A DNA stretch of 38,602 bases from JABWBR01 sp036741235 (GTDB taxonomy: Bacteria; Bacteroidota; Bacteroidia; Chitinophagales; Saprospiraceae), in contig DAINSQ010000024.1 in assembly GCA_036741235.1 (NCBI GenBank), forward strand, positions 1 through 38,602. Reading direction: 5' to 3'. A model generated the notes under the pieces. It made no database searches and was not told the DNA's origin. It saw nothing but the letters and a program-made list of their open reading frames with translations. This document shows positions 8,644 to 17,269 of the stretch, one piece after another (position 1 is the stretch's first letter; the number at the start of each line of letters is the position of its first letter). The position numbers were made by a program, and so were the translations under genes.

Positions 8644-8730
8644 AATTATCTAGGCTTTATTAGAATCATAAAGATAATGCTAACTGGTTGGAATATGGTG
8701 TTAAATTAGATTTAGTGCTATTGCAGGGGC

Positions 8731-9093
8731 TTAAACTCTCGATTTTGCCGGACGGAATAGTTGCCGCGCCCAGCAACCCAGCAGCGCGCCAAGTCCGCCA
8801 TAAATACCGCCGATGATAGCGGTGACTGCCAGCATACCTGATGCGCCGATGCCTTTGAGCAAAAGCCCCATCTTTTCGGCAAGCAAACCGTTGTTGAGCT
8901 CGCTTAGGTACAGGGCATAACCGCCCCATAAAATTGCGGCCCCCAGTAGTCCGGCCAGAAAAGCGCCGGTACGGTTGTGCGACCCCACGGCGCCGGCAAT
9001 GGCGCCCGCCGGGGCAATACTCCACCAGGGTAATATTGATTGGAATAATAATCCCAGCAGTATAGTCAGAATAAGCGTTTGACTGAAGCGCAT
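8731..9093 (-). CDS. Small polytopic membrane protein
   Basis: A 120-aa hydrophobic protein with about four predicted membrane helices separated by Gly/Ala-rich loops. The frame stays open to 9150, overlapping the acylase stop, but the ATG at 9093 lies 13 bp after that stop and starts directly with a hydrophobic helix, so it is chosen. It is likely cotranscribed with the penicillin acylase. I do not recognise the family. Confidence 0.7.
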   Translation of the reverse strand: MRFSQTLILTILLGLLFQSILPWWSIAPAGAIAGAVGSHNRTGAFLAGLLGAAILWGGYALYLSELNNGLLAEKMGLLLKGIGASGMLAVTAIIGGIYGGLGALLGCWARQLFRPAKSRV

Positions 9094-9106
9094 GAGCAGT
9101 ATCCGT

Positions 9107-11539
9107 TTATTGAAAGGTGATTCGAAATTGTTCGTGATCGCGAAGCGCATCGGGGGTTTTCACAAACAACAATTCATTGTAGGCGCCTTCCGCCCATTGG
9201 TTGACCATGCTGTCGTAGAAGCGGCTGCCGGGGTTGCCCGACTGGCCGCCGGGGTATACGCCCCAGGCTTTGAGTTCGGGGCCTAGCGATACTACCATAC
9301 GCCACGAAGGTCCGAAGCTTTTTTGCATGGCATTAATGGCGTCTTTGTGACCGCCCATGTCTACATTGAGTTTTGAAAATGCATCAATACCGGCCAGGTG
9401 GCCGATGCGAACGCCTTTTTCTGTTTTCCAGTTGAAATCGCTGTTGTGATATTGATCTGCCAACTCGGCGCTAATGATTTTATATGCCTGCGTGACGATA
9501 TCGCGGGCGGTTTCGCGTTTGCCCGTTGCCGCCTGATCAAAAAGCGGGTGGTTGGGAGTTGTAGCCAATAGCGCTACAAAACGCCACATATCGGGGTAAT
9601 CCAGGTAATTGGAATCGGGGCTGGTATACCATTCGTCGAAAGTATCTTTATAAGCGCGGTTGAGCCAGCGGAGAAAAACTACCGGGGCTTTTTTATTTTT
9701 ATCAAAATGAAAGTCCCAGGCGCGAAGGTCGTGTCGCATGTCCTGTTCTATGGCTGAAAGCGACCCGGTATCGAGCGCCGACAGCAATGCGGGCAGCCCT
9801 TCTTCGGCTTGAATGCTGTAATTGTTGTTTTGCATGGCCATCATATCGGAGGCGCTGAATTTTTTCTTTTCCGACAGCAGCCGGTTAATAAAGCGCCCGC
9901 GGTACATATCGAACTGGCCGTTGTAGTAGTAGGGATAGTCGGGAGCTACCGAATGTTGATTGGCGGATGCTACAAACCCCTGAGGCGGGTTTTTTACTCT
10001 TGGAATTTGCTCGTAGGGGATAAAACCTTTCCAACCGTTGGCCGACAGGTCGCCTTTTTGCAGAAAGCGGCCCTGTTGGTCTGATTTGATGGGAAATCTG
10101 CCGTTGACCGTCATGGCGATATCGCCTTTTGAAGAGGCGAAGACAAAATTCTGGGCGGGCGCAGTGAGCCCCGACAAGGCGTGGTAGTAGTCTTCGTAGC
10201 TATGGCCGCACATCAGGCGGTGAAAAACGCCTACTTCGTGAAAATCCTGGTTTTCAGGTTTGTCAAGGCTGAGCCAGTGCATGGCCATGTCGTGGTAAGG
10301 AGATGCCGGGTCGGGGTAAACGACAGGCCCCCAGACCGTGTATTTTACCGTATCCAGCACCGGCTTGCGGCGGCCTTTCACTGCTATTTCTTCGATGCGA
10401 TATTCCACTTTACGGGGCTGCCCGTCGAGTAAATACTCGGTTTTGGCGTCGTCAACCCAGGTCAGCGAGTACCAATCGAGCACATCGTGCGACACATTGG
10501 TTTCTCCCCAGGCAATGAATTCATTAAAACCGATGAGAATACCCGGCGTGCCGGGAAATGAAACGCCGTAAGTATTGCACTCGCCGGAGTTCATGTGTAT
10601 TTCAAACCATATTGAAGGCAGGGAAAGGCTTAAATGCGGGTCGTTGCACAAAATAGGATACCCCGTCGTTGTCTTTTGTCCGGCTACAGCCCAGTTGTTA
10701 CTGCCTATAAAAGGCGGCGGATTAGGTAGTGCAAAACGAATCAAATCGCCGTAGGGCGGGGGCGCCGGCGCTGTTTGCTGCGGTTTTACCGGCGTGAAGG
10801 GCCAGGCAGTACCGGCAGGGATAACAGGCGTTTGCCCGGGAGGATAGTCGGGAAATATATCGTTGAATAATGAGTCGCCCAGCATACGCAGGGTATTGGT
10901 CGATTGCAGGTCGTCATTTCTGAAGCAGAGGGTTTCGGCCATACTTTTGGCGGCAATGGCCGTCTTTAGCGTTGTCCAGGGTTCGGGAGCGTAATCGAGC
11001 AACTTGAACTCCAGTGGGTAGTCGGCGGGTTGCAGCCCGGCGATATAATCATTGATGCCGGCGGTATAGGCTTCAATAAGCGGCATCTCCTCGCTGTTGT
11101 CCGACCAGGCTTGAAGGGTGCGCTCGGCGGCCAGCACCATTCCTTTTCGGCGTTGCAGGCGGTCGCGCTCCAGCGTTTTTTCTCCTATTACTTCTGAAAG
11201 CCTTCCCGAAGCGGCACGGGTGATGAAATCCATTTGCCAAAGCCGGTATTTGGCGGTGATATATCCTTGCGCATAACAGGCATCGTAGTTGTTGGTAGCG
11301 AAGATATGCGGAACCAGCCGTTCATCAAAAATGACTTCAACTTTGTCTTTAATGCCGGGCAGGTCGACAACCTCGCTGTTGGGGGCAGCTACAGGTTCGG
11401 CATTTTGCCAGAAGCCGCTGAAAGGATCGAGCAATTTACCAAGCGGGGGCAGGCTGGAACCTAGTGGATGGTTGCTGTTGCCGGCATATAGCAGAGCTAT
11501 AGTTAGCAAAAGGGTGGATGTAAATAAAATATAGCGCAT
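9107..11539 (-). CDS. Penicillin acylase family Ntn hydrolase
   Basis: An 810-aa periplasmic or secreted amidase precursor. An N-terminal hydrophobic signal (1-20) precedes an alpha-subunit region containing RLWQMDF and ASGRLSE. A linker peptide of about 30-60 residues follows. The new N terminus after self-cleavage is Ser280 in GSNNWAV, the catalytic nucleophile of this Ntn-hydrolase family. The remaining 530 residues are the beta subunit, with NDPHL and later GQSGNPGSRFY. Substrates in the family range from beta-lactam side chains to acyl-homoserine lactones; this one cannot be assigned. It is the first gene of a minus-strand run with small membrane proteins and a DPM-like transferase. Confidence 0.93.
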   Translation of the reverse strand: MRYILFTSTLLLTIALLYAGNSNHPLGSSLPPLGKLLDPFSGFWQNAEPVAAPNSEVVDLPGIKDKVEVIFDERLVPHIFATNNYDACYAQGYITAKYRLWQMDFITRAASGRLSEVIGEKTLERDRLQRRKGMVLAAERTLQAWSDNSEEMPLIEAYTAGINDYIAGLQPADYPLEFKLLDYAPEPWTTLKTAIAAKSMAETLCFRNDDLQSTNTLRMLGDSLFNDIFPDYPPGQTPVIPAGTAWPFTPVKPQQTAPAPPPYGDLIRFALPNPPPFIGSNNWAVAGQKTTTGYPILCNDPHLSLSLPSIWFEIHMNSGECNTYGVSFPGTPGILIGFNEFIAWGETNVSHDVLDWYSLTWVDDAKTEYLLDGQPRKVEYRIEEIAVKGRRKPVLDTVKYTVWGPVVYPDPASPYHDMAMHWLSLDKPENQDFHEVGVFHRLMCGHSYEDYYHALSGLTAPAQNFVFASSKGDIAMTVNGRFPIKSDQQGRFLQKGDLSANGWKGFIPYEQIPRVKNPPQGFVASANQHSVAPDYPYYYNGQFDMYRGRFINRLLSEKKKFSASDMMAMQNNNYSIQAEEGLPALLSALDTGSLSAIEQDMRHDLRAWDFHFDKNKKAPVVFLRWLNRAYKDTFDEWYTSPDSNYLDYPDMWRFVALLATTPNHPLFDQAATGKRETARDIVTQAYKIISAELADQYHNSDFNWKTEKGVRIGHLAGIDAFSKLNVDMGGHKDAINAMQKSFGPSWRMVVSLGPELKAWGVYPGGQSGNPGSRFYDSMVNQWAEGAYNELLFVKTPDALRDHEQFRITFQ

Positions 11540-11886
11540 TGGCTGGTTGGATTTTCGAAACAGTTCAAGGCAAATATAGAAAAAGTGTGAGAGAGTTTGT
11601 TGGCAAGGGGGGAGAGGGGACGAGTAAGAGGCAACGTTGTGTTGCGAAAATATGACGAAATATTGTATTTTTTTAATTTTTAGTAATAAAAAAAAGGTTT
11701 ATGGTGTTTTTTGTAGCTGTTTTACAATGTCACAAAAATATATCAAAAATAATTTTCTGTTTTCATAAGCGTGTAACATGGTCGAATGCAGGTACGGCGG
11801 GATTTTTTTCGTGTTGAGCTACTATCATGAGAAGAGGGGAACGTTGTATTTGCAATGAAATTTAGTATAAAAAAATAGGCTTGCTA

Positions 11887-11917
11887 TTGCCTTAACTGAA
11901 AAAAGGCCGTATAATTG
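11887..11917 (+). promoter_or_regulatory. Promoter for candidate small RNA
   Basis: TTG at 11887-11889, a 20-bp spacer and TATAATTG at 11910-11917 approximate the Bacteroidota -33/-7 pair. No gene follows on the plus strand; instead an intrinsic terminator lies about 50 bp downstream. Confidence 0.45.
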
Positions 11918-11923
11918 CATCAT

Positions 11924-11993
11924 CTTTAAAGTAGTTTTTGTGTTTATTTGTTTGGGTTAGAGGCCCTTGCCTGTCAAAGGCAAGGGTTTTTTT
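11924..11993 (+). ncRNA. Candidate 70-nt small RNA
   Basis: The stretch between a plausible promoter and a strong intrinsic terminator on the plus strand, with no ORF of note. The 5' part is U-rich and unstructured, and the 3' end is a GC-rich hairpin with seven U residues, the usual build of a bacterial sRNA. I know of no named family that matches. Transcription is inferred, not shown. Confidence 0.4.
11964..11993 (+). terminator. Intrinsic terminator
   Basis: A perfect 8-bp stem, CCCTTGCC / GGCAAGGG, with a 7-nt loop is followed by T7. It is orphaned, with no plus-strand gene upstream for more than 4 kb. Confidence 0.85.
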
Positions 11994-12011
11994 GTGACAT
12001 GCATAAAGCAT

Positions 12012-12047
12012 AAAAGCCTTGTATCACGTATTGGATACAAGGCTTTT
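12012..12047. terminator. Bidirectional terminator of DUF1573 gene
   Basis: A 14-bp perfect stem (AAAAGCCTTGTATC with its complement) with an 8-nt loop and A/T-runs on both flanks. It lies 31 bp beyond the DUF1573 stop on the minus strand and also backs up the plus-strand terminator at 11964. Confidence 0.9.
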
Positions 12048-12077
12048 TAGCATAAAAAAGTTGGTATAAAAAACGGC

Positions 12078-12545
12078 TTAGTTCTTGAACATGTTGCCGT
12101 CACCGGAGGGCAGACCTGCGGGTTCAGCGGGTTTGGGGTCAACCTTGCCCATGATAGTCAGCACGATTTCCTGATCGCTGACATTGGTGGTAAGCGTTAC
12201 GCGCTTGTTGAAGGGGCCTGTGCGGTTCGTGTCGTAGCGAACCTTGATTTCGCCGGACTGGCCGGGCATAATCGGTTCCTGGGGATACGTAGGCACGGTG
12301 CAACCGCAGCTGCCTTTTGCACTTTTTATTACCAATGGTTCAGAACCGGTATTTTTGAATTTGAAAGTGCGGAAAGGATCAGCGCCTTGCTGAACGGTAC
12401 CATAGTCGATGGTTTCTTTTTCAAACTCAATCTTGGCTGCGCTCTGCGTTTTCGCTTGCGTGGCCGGAGTGGTCGTTTGCTGTGCCAGAACGACAGCGCT
12501 AGCTGACAGCACTAAGATCAAAGAGAAGAAGATTCTTTTCATCAC
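12078..12545 (-). CDS. Secreted DUF1573 protein
   Basis: A 155-aa protein with a signal peptide (to about residue 21, ending VLAQQ) and an immunoglobulin-like DUF1573 domain. The family signature is clear: IDYGTVQQGADPFRTFKFKN, then the GSCGCTVP cysteine pair and PGQSGEIKV. The domain is abundant in Bacteroidota cell envelopes and has no established function. The C terminus is a short Pro/Gly-rich tail. Two ATG codons in tandem allow a start at 12545 or 12542. A good promoter lies just upstream, so it is probably a single-gene unit. Confidence 0.9.
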   Translation of the reverse strand: MMKRIFFSLILVLSASAVVLAQQTTTPATQAKTQSAAKIEFEKETIDYGTVQQGADPFRTFKFKNTGSEPLVIKSAKGSCGCTVPTYPQEPIMPGQSGEIKVRYDTNRTGPFNKRVTLTTNVSDQEIVLTIMGKVDPKPAEPAGLPSGDGNMFKN

Positions 12546-12577
12546 AATTGTTTTTTGTTTTTCTATTGATTATATTA

Positions 12578-12608
12578 CAAAATTAGCGCAATTCAATTCA
12601 ATTCAAAA
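12578..12608 (-). promoter_or_regulatory. Promoter of DUF1573 gene
   Basis: On the minus strand TTTTG (12604-12608), an 18-bp spacer and TAATTTTG (12578-12585) match the Bacteroidota -33/-7 consensus. The expected transcript start leaves a leader of about 25 nt before the ATG. Confidence 0.75.
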
Positions 12609-12693
12609 GTTTTGACCAGTCGAAATAGTTAATGAGAAGTTAATGGCTTAACGCACTTTTAACGAATGACTGACAATAGCGAGGGCTTGCTTA

Positions 12694-12724
12694 TTTAGCG
12701 TTCCGGCAAATTGTATTAACTTTG
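12694..12724 (+). promoter_or_regulatory. Promoter of E1 fusion gene
   Basis: TAACTTTG at 12717-12724 is a full TAnnTTTG box, preceded after 19 bp by TTTA in place of TTTG. The start codon follows 54 bp downstream. With the divergent DUF1573 promoter this explains the 232-bp gap. Confidence 0.65.
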
Positions 12725-12777
12725 CAGGGCTTTTATACCGGCCTTATCCAAATCCAAACCAAGTTAATTGAGTCAAT

Positions 12778-15201
12778 ATGATTGATCCAGCGATAAAACC
12801 TGATAAGAAAAGAAAAGTAGGTTTGCAAGACTTATCCCTTGATAAAGTTGCCGTGTTGCGTGATTTCGAAATTTGCTGTATAAGCCGAGAAGTCAGTCTG
12901 TTGTCGCGAAAAGAAGTATTGACCGGCAAGGGCAAATTCGGCATTACCGGCGATGGCAAGGAGGTGCCGCAAGTAGCTATGGCCCATGCTTTCAGGTTGG
13001 GCGATTTCAGATCGGGGTATTATCGCGACCAGACCCTGCTCATGGCCCTGGGCTTGTGCACGGCGGAAGACCTGTTTGCTCAGTTGTATGCCGACCCCGA
13101 CAATGACCCTTTTTCAGGCGGCAGACAGATGAACAGTCATTTTGCTTCCCCGCTTATCGATCAGCAGGGTAGTTGGCTTACCCATACCGACCGCTACAAC
13201 ATCAGTTCGGATATATCCAGCACTGCCGGGCAAATGGCCCGAGCGTTGGGGCTGGCCCTGGCCTCGAAAAAATACCGCCAAAACGGAATGCCGGGCGACA
13301 ACCAGGGTTTTTCTATTAACGGCGGCGAGGTAGTCTTTTGCACCATAGGCGACGCCAGTACCTCGGAAGGCGTTTTTTGGGAAACTATTAACGCTGCCGG
13401 CGTATTGCAGGTCCCATTGGCCGTTTCTGTGTGGGATGACGGCTTCGGCATTTCGGTCCCTATTGATTACCAGACCACCAAAGGCAGTATTTCGGAAGTG
13501 CTGGCGGGTTTCAAACGCGACGACAAGGGGCGCGGTATTGATATTTACACCGCAAAAGCCTGGGATTACCCCGGTTTGGTGCGTATGTATACCGAGGCTA
13601 TCGAGAAAATGCGCGCAACGCATGTGCCTGCCCTTTTTCATATCCAGGAAGTTACCCAGCCGCAGGGGCACTCTACGTCGGGCTCGCACGAGCGCTACAA
13701 ATCCAAGGAGCGCCTGCAATGGGAACGCGACAAAGATTGTATCAACGTCATGGCGGAGTGGATCGTGCAGTCGGGATTGGCCACCCAGCAGGAAGTAGAC
13801 GACATCAGGGAGCAGTCGCGCAAAAAAGCTAAAGACAGCCGCGATCACGCCTGGCGGGCTTTTAACCATCCAACGAATCAGAAGTTAAAGGCTTTAAAAT
13901 CAATTTACGCCGAAATCCCGGGCCATATTGAGGGCGTAAGCGTTTTGATGCACGAACTGGAGACCATTCCGCATCCTTTGATCAGCGAAGTGACGCAGAA
14001 TGCCAGGCGGATGTATTACCTGTTGGTACAGGCCGATCACCCCGCTCGCCACAAGGTTGCCGATTGGCTGGAACAAGTGAAAAAACAGGCCTTTCAGCAC
14101 TATCACACTCATTTGTACAGCTCGTCGCCCCGGGCTGCCGTTCATGTTCCGGCCATTGCCCCGCGTTATGCCGCCGATGCGCCCTTGAAAAACGGCTTTG
14201 AAATACTCAATGCCTTTTTTGACCAAATGCTGGAGCGCTATCCGCAGCTTTATGCTTTTGGAGAAGACGTCGGCAATATCGGCGATGTGAATCAGGGTTT
14301 TGCAGGGCTTCAAAAAAAATACGGCGAAGTCCGCGTTTTTGATACGGGTATTCGCGAATGGACGATCATTGGGCAGGCCATTGGTATGGCTATGCGGGGG
14401 TTGCGGCCCATCGCCGAAATCCAGTACCTCGATTACCTGATATACGGCCTGGAGCCGCTGACCGACGATCTGGCAACTTTGCGCTACCGGAGTAACGGGC
14501 AGCAACAGGCGCCGGCTATTATTCGCACCCGGGGCCACCGCCTTGAAGGCATCTGGCACGCGGGCTCGCCCATCGGTATGATCCTGAATTCGCTGCGCGG
14601 CATGTATGTGCTCGCTCCTCGAAACATGACCCAGGCCGCCGGCTTTTACAATACTATGTTGCAATCCGACGATCCGGCCTTGATCATTGAGTGTCTGAAT
14701 GGCTATCGCCTCAAGGAGCGTATGCCCGACAATATTGGGGAATATACCGTGCCGTTGGGTATACCCGAAGTACTACAAGAGGGGAGCGACGTTACACTCG
14801 TTACCTACGGCTCTTGTGTGCGCATTGCCCAGGCCGGTATTGAATTATTGGAGCGCTCAGGTATTTCGGTGGAACTCATCGACGTACAGTCGCTGTTGCC
14901 CTTTGACCTGGAGCACCGCATCTGCGCTTCACTGCAAAAAACAGGGCGTATCGTTTTTATGGACGAAGATGTGCCTGGCGGCGCTACCGCTTATATGATG
15001 CGCGAGGTATTGGAGGTGCAGGGCGGCTACAATTTTCTCGACTCGCCGCCCGTTACATTAACGGCCAAAGCGCATCGACCGCCTTATGGCTCTGATGGCG
15101 ATTACTTCAGCAAACCCAATGCTGAAGACGTTTTTGAGGCAGTTTATCGTTTGGTATACGAGGCCGAACCGGGAAGGTTGCGCTTCCCCTTAACACTATG
15201 A
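12778..15201 (+). CDS. 2-oxoacid dehydrogenase E1, alpha and beta subunits fused
   Basis: An 807-aa fusion. The N-terminal 400 residues are the alpha subunit with the thiamine-diphosphate motif GDASTSEG (191-198) ending at WDDGFG (219-224), a variant of GDG...N common in Bacteroidota fusions. The C-terminal part from about 470 is the beta subunit, with GEDVGNIGD, the ILNSLRGMYVLAP region and VTYGSC. It decarboxylates a 2-oxoacid, probably branched-chain or pyruvate, and passes the acyl group to a lipoyl E2 partner. The E2 gene is about 9.6 kb away at 24821 rather than adjacent. The gene is followed after 31 bp by an FKBP gene. Confidence 0.92.
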   Translation: MIDPAIKPDKKRKVGLQDLSLDKVAVLRDFEICCISREVSLLSRKEVLTGKGKFGITGDGKEVPQVAMAHAFRLGDFRSGYYRDQTLLMALGLCTAEDLFAQLYADPDNDPFSGGRQMNSHFASPLIDQQGSWLTHTDRYNISSDISSTAGQMARALGLALASKKYRQNGMPGDNQGFSINGGEVVFCTIGDASTSEGVFWETINAAGVLQVPLAVSVWDDGFGISVPIDYQTTKGSISEVLAGFKRDDKGRGIDIYTAKAWDYPGLVRMYTEAIEKMRATHVPALFHIQEVTQPQGHSTSGSHERYKSKERLQWERDKDCINVMAEWIVQSGLATQQEVDDIREQSRKKAKDSRDHAWRAFNHPTNQKLKALKSIYAEIPGHIEGVSVLMHELETIPHPLISEVTQNARRMYYLLVQADHPARHKVADWLEQVKKQAFQHYHTHLYSSSPRAAVHVPAIAPRYAADAPLKNGFEILNAFFDQMLERYPQLYAFGEDVGNIGDVNQGFAGLQKKYGEVRVFDTGIREWTIIGQAIGMAMRGLRPIAEIQYLDYLIYGLEPLTDDLATLRYRSNGQQQAPAIIRTRGHRLEGIWHAGSPIGMILNSLRGMYVLAPRNMTQAAGFYNTMLQSDDPALIIECLNGYRLKERMPDNIGEYTVPLGIPEVLQEGSDVTLVTYGSCVRIAQAGIELLERSGISVELIDVQSLLPFDLEHRICASLQKTGRIVFMDEDVPGGATAYMMREVLEVQGGYNFLDSPPVTLTAKAHRPPYGSDGDYFSKPNAEDVFEAVYRLVYEAEPGRLRFPLTL

Positions 15202-15232
15202 TCGCTAATTCACAACAAAACAAATATCTGGA

Positions 15233-15886
15233 ATGAAAAAATGGATTTTTTTGTCGGCGTTATCAGCCTTCACTTACGTGGCAAATGCCCAGGCAAAGTT
15301 GGATTCGTTGAGCTACAGCGCTGGGGTTATGATTGCGCAGAGCCTGAAACAGCAAGGGCTTGACAGCATTGATGTGGAATCGTTTCAAAAAGCGGTTAAT
15401 GATGTACTGAAAAACCAGCCCCTGGCCATTAATGTGGCAATGGCCAACCAGCAGATGCAAAAGCACCGTCAGGCTTTTCAATCAAAAAAATACGAGAAAG
15501 TGATTGCCGACGGCAAGAAATTTATGGAAGAAAACGGCAAACGCAAAGGCGTTGTGACCCTGCCCAGCGGCTTGCAATATGAAGTGGTCAACGCGGGTTC
15601 GGGGCCCAAACCGGCAGCAAAAGACAAAGTGTCGGTGCATTACCACGGCACACTCATCGACGGCACGGTTTTCGACAGCTCAGTTGACCGCGGTCAACCC
15701 GCTACCTTTGGCGTAACACAGGTCATTCCCGGGTGGATTGAAGGCCTGCAACTCATGCCGGAAGGCTCGAAATGGAAGTTATATATTCCTTATAATCTCG
15801 CCTACGGCGAGCGCGGCGCCGGCCCCAAAATCGGTCCGTATTCAACATTAATATTTGAGGTTGAATTGCTCAAAATTAATCCGTAG
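15233..15886 (+). CDS. FKBP-type peptidyl-prolyl isomerase
   Basis: A 217-aa exported proline isomerase of the Mip/FkpA architecture. A signal peptide (ending VANAQ) precedes a helical dimerisation region (about 22-110, beginning DSLSYSAGVMIAQSL). The FKBP domain follows at about 115-217, with VSVHYHGTLIDGTVFDSS, QVIPGWIEGLQLMPEGSKW and IPYNLAYGERGAG. It probably assists folding of envelope proteins in the periplasm. It sits 31 bp after the E1 fusion, and its 3' end overlaps the likely start of the GH16-like gene, next to a strong hairpin. Confidence 0.93.
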   Translation: MKKWIFLSALSAFTYVANAQAKLDSLSYSAGVMIAQSLKQQGLDSIDVESFQKAVNDVLKNQPLAINVAMANQQMQKHRQAFQSKKYEKVIADGKKFMEENGKRKGVVTLPSGLQYEVVNAGSGPKPAAKDKVSVHYHGTLIDGTVFDSSVDRGQPATFGVTQVIPGWIEGLQLMPEGSKWKLYIPYNLAYGERGAGPKIGPYSTLIFEVELLKINP

Positions 15887-17261
15887 CGTTACAGGTCAGA
15901 TCGCTTTTGGCGGTCTGACCTGTTTACTCCTGCCCTTTGCGGCTTGGGCCCAGCCCCGGTATGAAGCGCCGTTAAACCGCGTAATATATTCCCTGTCGGA
16001 AACTTATAAGGGCGAACCGGCGGAGTCGGTGCAACTGAGCAATTACCCCGAGCCGGAGTTGCATGTTTTTTTGAAAAAAACGATAACCCACAATTCATGC
16101 GACGAACGGCCTTACCTGACTGTCTTTGAGGATCGCTTTGAAAAACCCGGGTTGGATACGACGATATGGCTGGATCATTTTCCCTATCCCGCTCCTTTTG
16201 ATACGATCCATAGCCAGGGCGCCAATACGGCTTTTTTGCCCGAAAATGTCGCAGTTGTCGATGGTAGACTCGTGTTGCGCTCCCAAAAATTGAATAAGCC
16301 GCTTTCGTTTCGCTGGCAACAAATCCCCGGCACTTCAATTAAATCCAAGCGTATTAACTGGTCGTCGGGAGTAATCCACACTAACAACAGCCTGGCCGAT
16401 AGCGACAATGCGTCGGGGTGCTTCAGGTTTGGCAGATTTTGCGCCTCTATTCGGATACCTTCAGCCCTTTTGCATTGGGGGGCGTTTTGGTTATATGGAT
16501 GGCCCGGTGAAATTGATATCTTCGAATTTTGCCTGCCCGATTGCGGGGAGTTGCAAAGCACCCTGCATCAATGGAACCTTCCCATTGATGGATGGGGGCC
16601 TCAGGGGCATCCGGCCTATCCCCAGGATGACAATTTTGGCGATCTCAGCGCCGCTTTTCATGAATATTGCCTGGATTGGACGCCCTATAAAATGGAATGG
16701 TCGCTGGACGGAAAACCATTCCGGACTTTTTACCGGTACTATCAAATGGAATCGACCGCTGACAGGCTGGTATTTAATGGCATCGATTGCACGGATATAC
16801 CCAAAGGAGATGCGGTTACGGTTTATGAACATATCGCCTGGAATAAATTTGACTTGTTTTACGTCAACCTGATTCTGAATAATACGGTAAGCGGCAATCC
16901 GGCAACTTCCGCTGACTCCATGCAAGTGGATTGGGTGCGGGTTCAACAGCGAAGAGCTATGCAGATCAACGGCCCTGTTATGCTGACACAACACGATAGT
17001 CTTTACACCTATACCTGGACAGGCGTTGATATTCCCAATGACCTGGATTGGGAATTATCAGCGGGTATAGAACTGGCGGCCGTCACAGATGGATCGCTGG
17101 CAATACGTCCTATCCCCGGCTTTTCCGGCCTGGCCTGGATCAAAGCCGCAGTTCCCAATAATGAATCTTGTTACCCGCTGTACCTAGAGAAACAGTTATA
17201 CCTTGGACATTTACCGGCTGGTATGAGCGGCATTATTCAATCTTGTATTCGGTATTGGTAG
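15855..17261 (+). CDS. Secreted GH16-like family protein
   Basis: Up to 468 aa. A hydrophobic signal ending AAWAQ is followed by a jelly-roll domain with the catalytic motif GEIDIFE (Glu219, Asp221, Glu224) of glycoside hydrolase family 16 (laminarinase, agarase, kappa-carrageenase type). The WTPYKMEWSLDGKP strand near 300 is also typical. Residues beyond about 375 form an extra C-terminal region. No ATG lies in frame before the signal peptide; candidates are TTG codons at 15855 or 15861, inside the FKBP gene, so the start is uncertain. Overlap with FKBP suggests coupling. Substrate, probably a beta-1,3/1,4-glucan or galactan, is not determined. Confidence 0.8.
   Translation: MRLNCSKLIRSVTGQIAFGGLTCLLLPFAAWAQPRYEAPLNRVIYSLSETYKGEPAESVQLSNYPEPELHVFLKKTITHNSCDERPYLTVFEDRFEKPGLDTTIWLDHFPYPAPFDTIHSQGANTAFLPENVAVVDGRLVLRSQKLNKPLSFRWQQIPGTSIKSKRINWSSGVIHTNNSLADSDNASGCFRFGRFCASIRIPSALLHWGAFWLYGWPGEIDIFEFCLPDCGELQSTLHQWNLPIDGWGPQGHPAYPQDDNFGDLSAAFHEYCLDWTPYKMEWSLDGKPFRTFYRYYQMESTADRLVFNGIDCTDIPKGDAVTVYEHIAWNKFDLFYVNLILNNTVSGNPATSADSMQVDWVRVQQRRAMQINGPVMLTQHDSLYTYTWTGVDIPNDLDWELSAGIELAAVTDGSLAIRPIPGFSGLAWIKAAVPNNESCYPLYLEKQLYLGHLPAGMSGIIQSCIRYW
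15891..15923 (+). promoter_or_regulatory. Strong hairpin at FKBP/GH16 junction
   Basis: A 14-bp stem (ACAGGTCAGATCGC / GCGGTCTGACCTGT, one T-G wobble) with a 5-nt loop starts 5 bp after the FKBP stop and lies within the signal-peptide codons of the GH16 frame. It is followed by GTTTACTCC rather than a proper U-run, so it is a weak terminator at best. It could attenuate GH16 expression or protect the FKBP message end. Confidence 0.6.
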
Positions 17262-17269
17262 GCGACCTG

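Larger units (their letters stand above)
11540..12077. other. Gene-free AT-rich region
   Basis: About 540 bp between the acylase gene start and the DUF1573 gene end. No convincing ORF is present; the longest ATG frame examined (about 38 codons from 11701) has no supporting signals. The region is clearly richer in A/T than its neighbours. Its right half holds a promoter-like pair, a candidate short RNA with terminator, and a second terminator for the DUF1573 gene. Confidence 0.7.

Noticed and set aside
11701..11817. 38-codon frame in the gene-free region
   Set aside because: It is hydrophobic by chance in T-rich DNA, with no promoter, terminator or sensible spacing.
13114..13869. 251-codon open frame on the minus strand
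   Set aside because: It lies fully opposite the E1 fusion gene, whose plus-strand protein is unmistakable; the frame is a codon-bias shadow.
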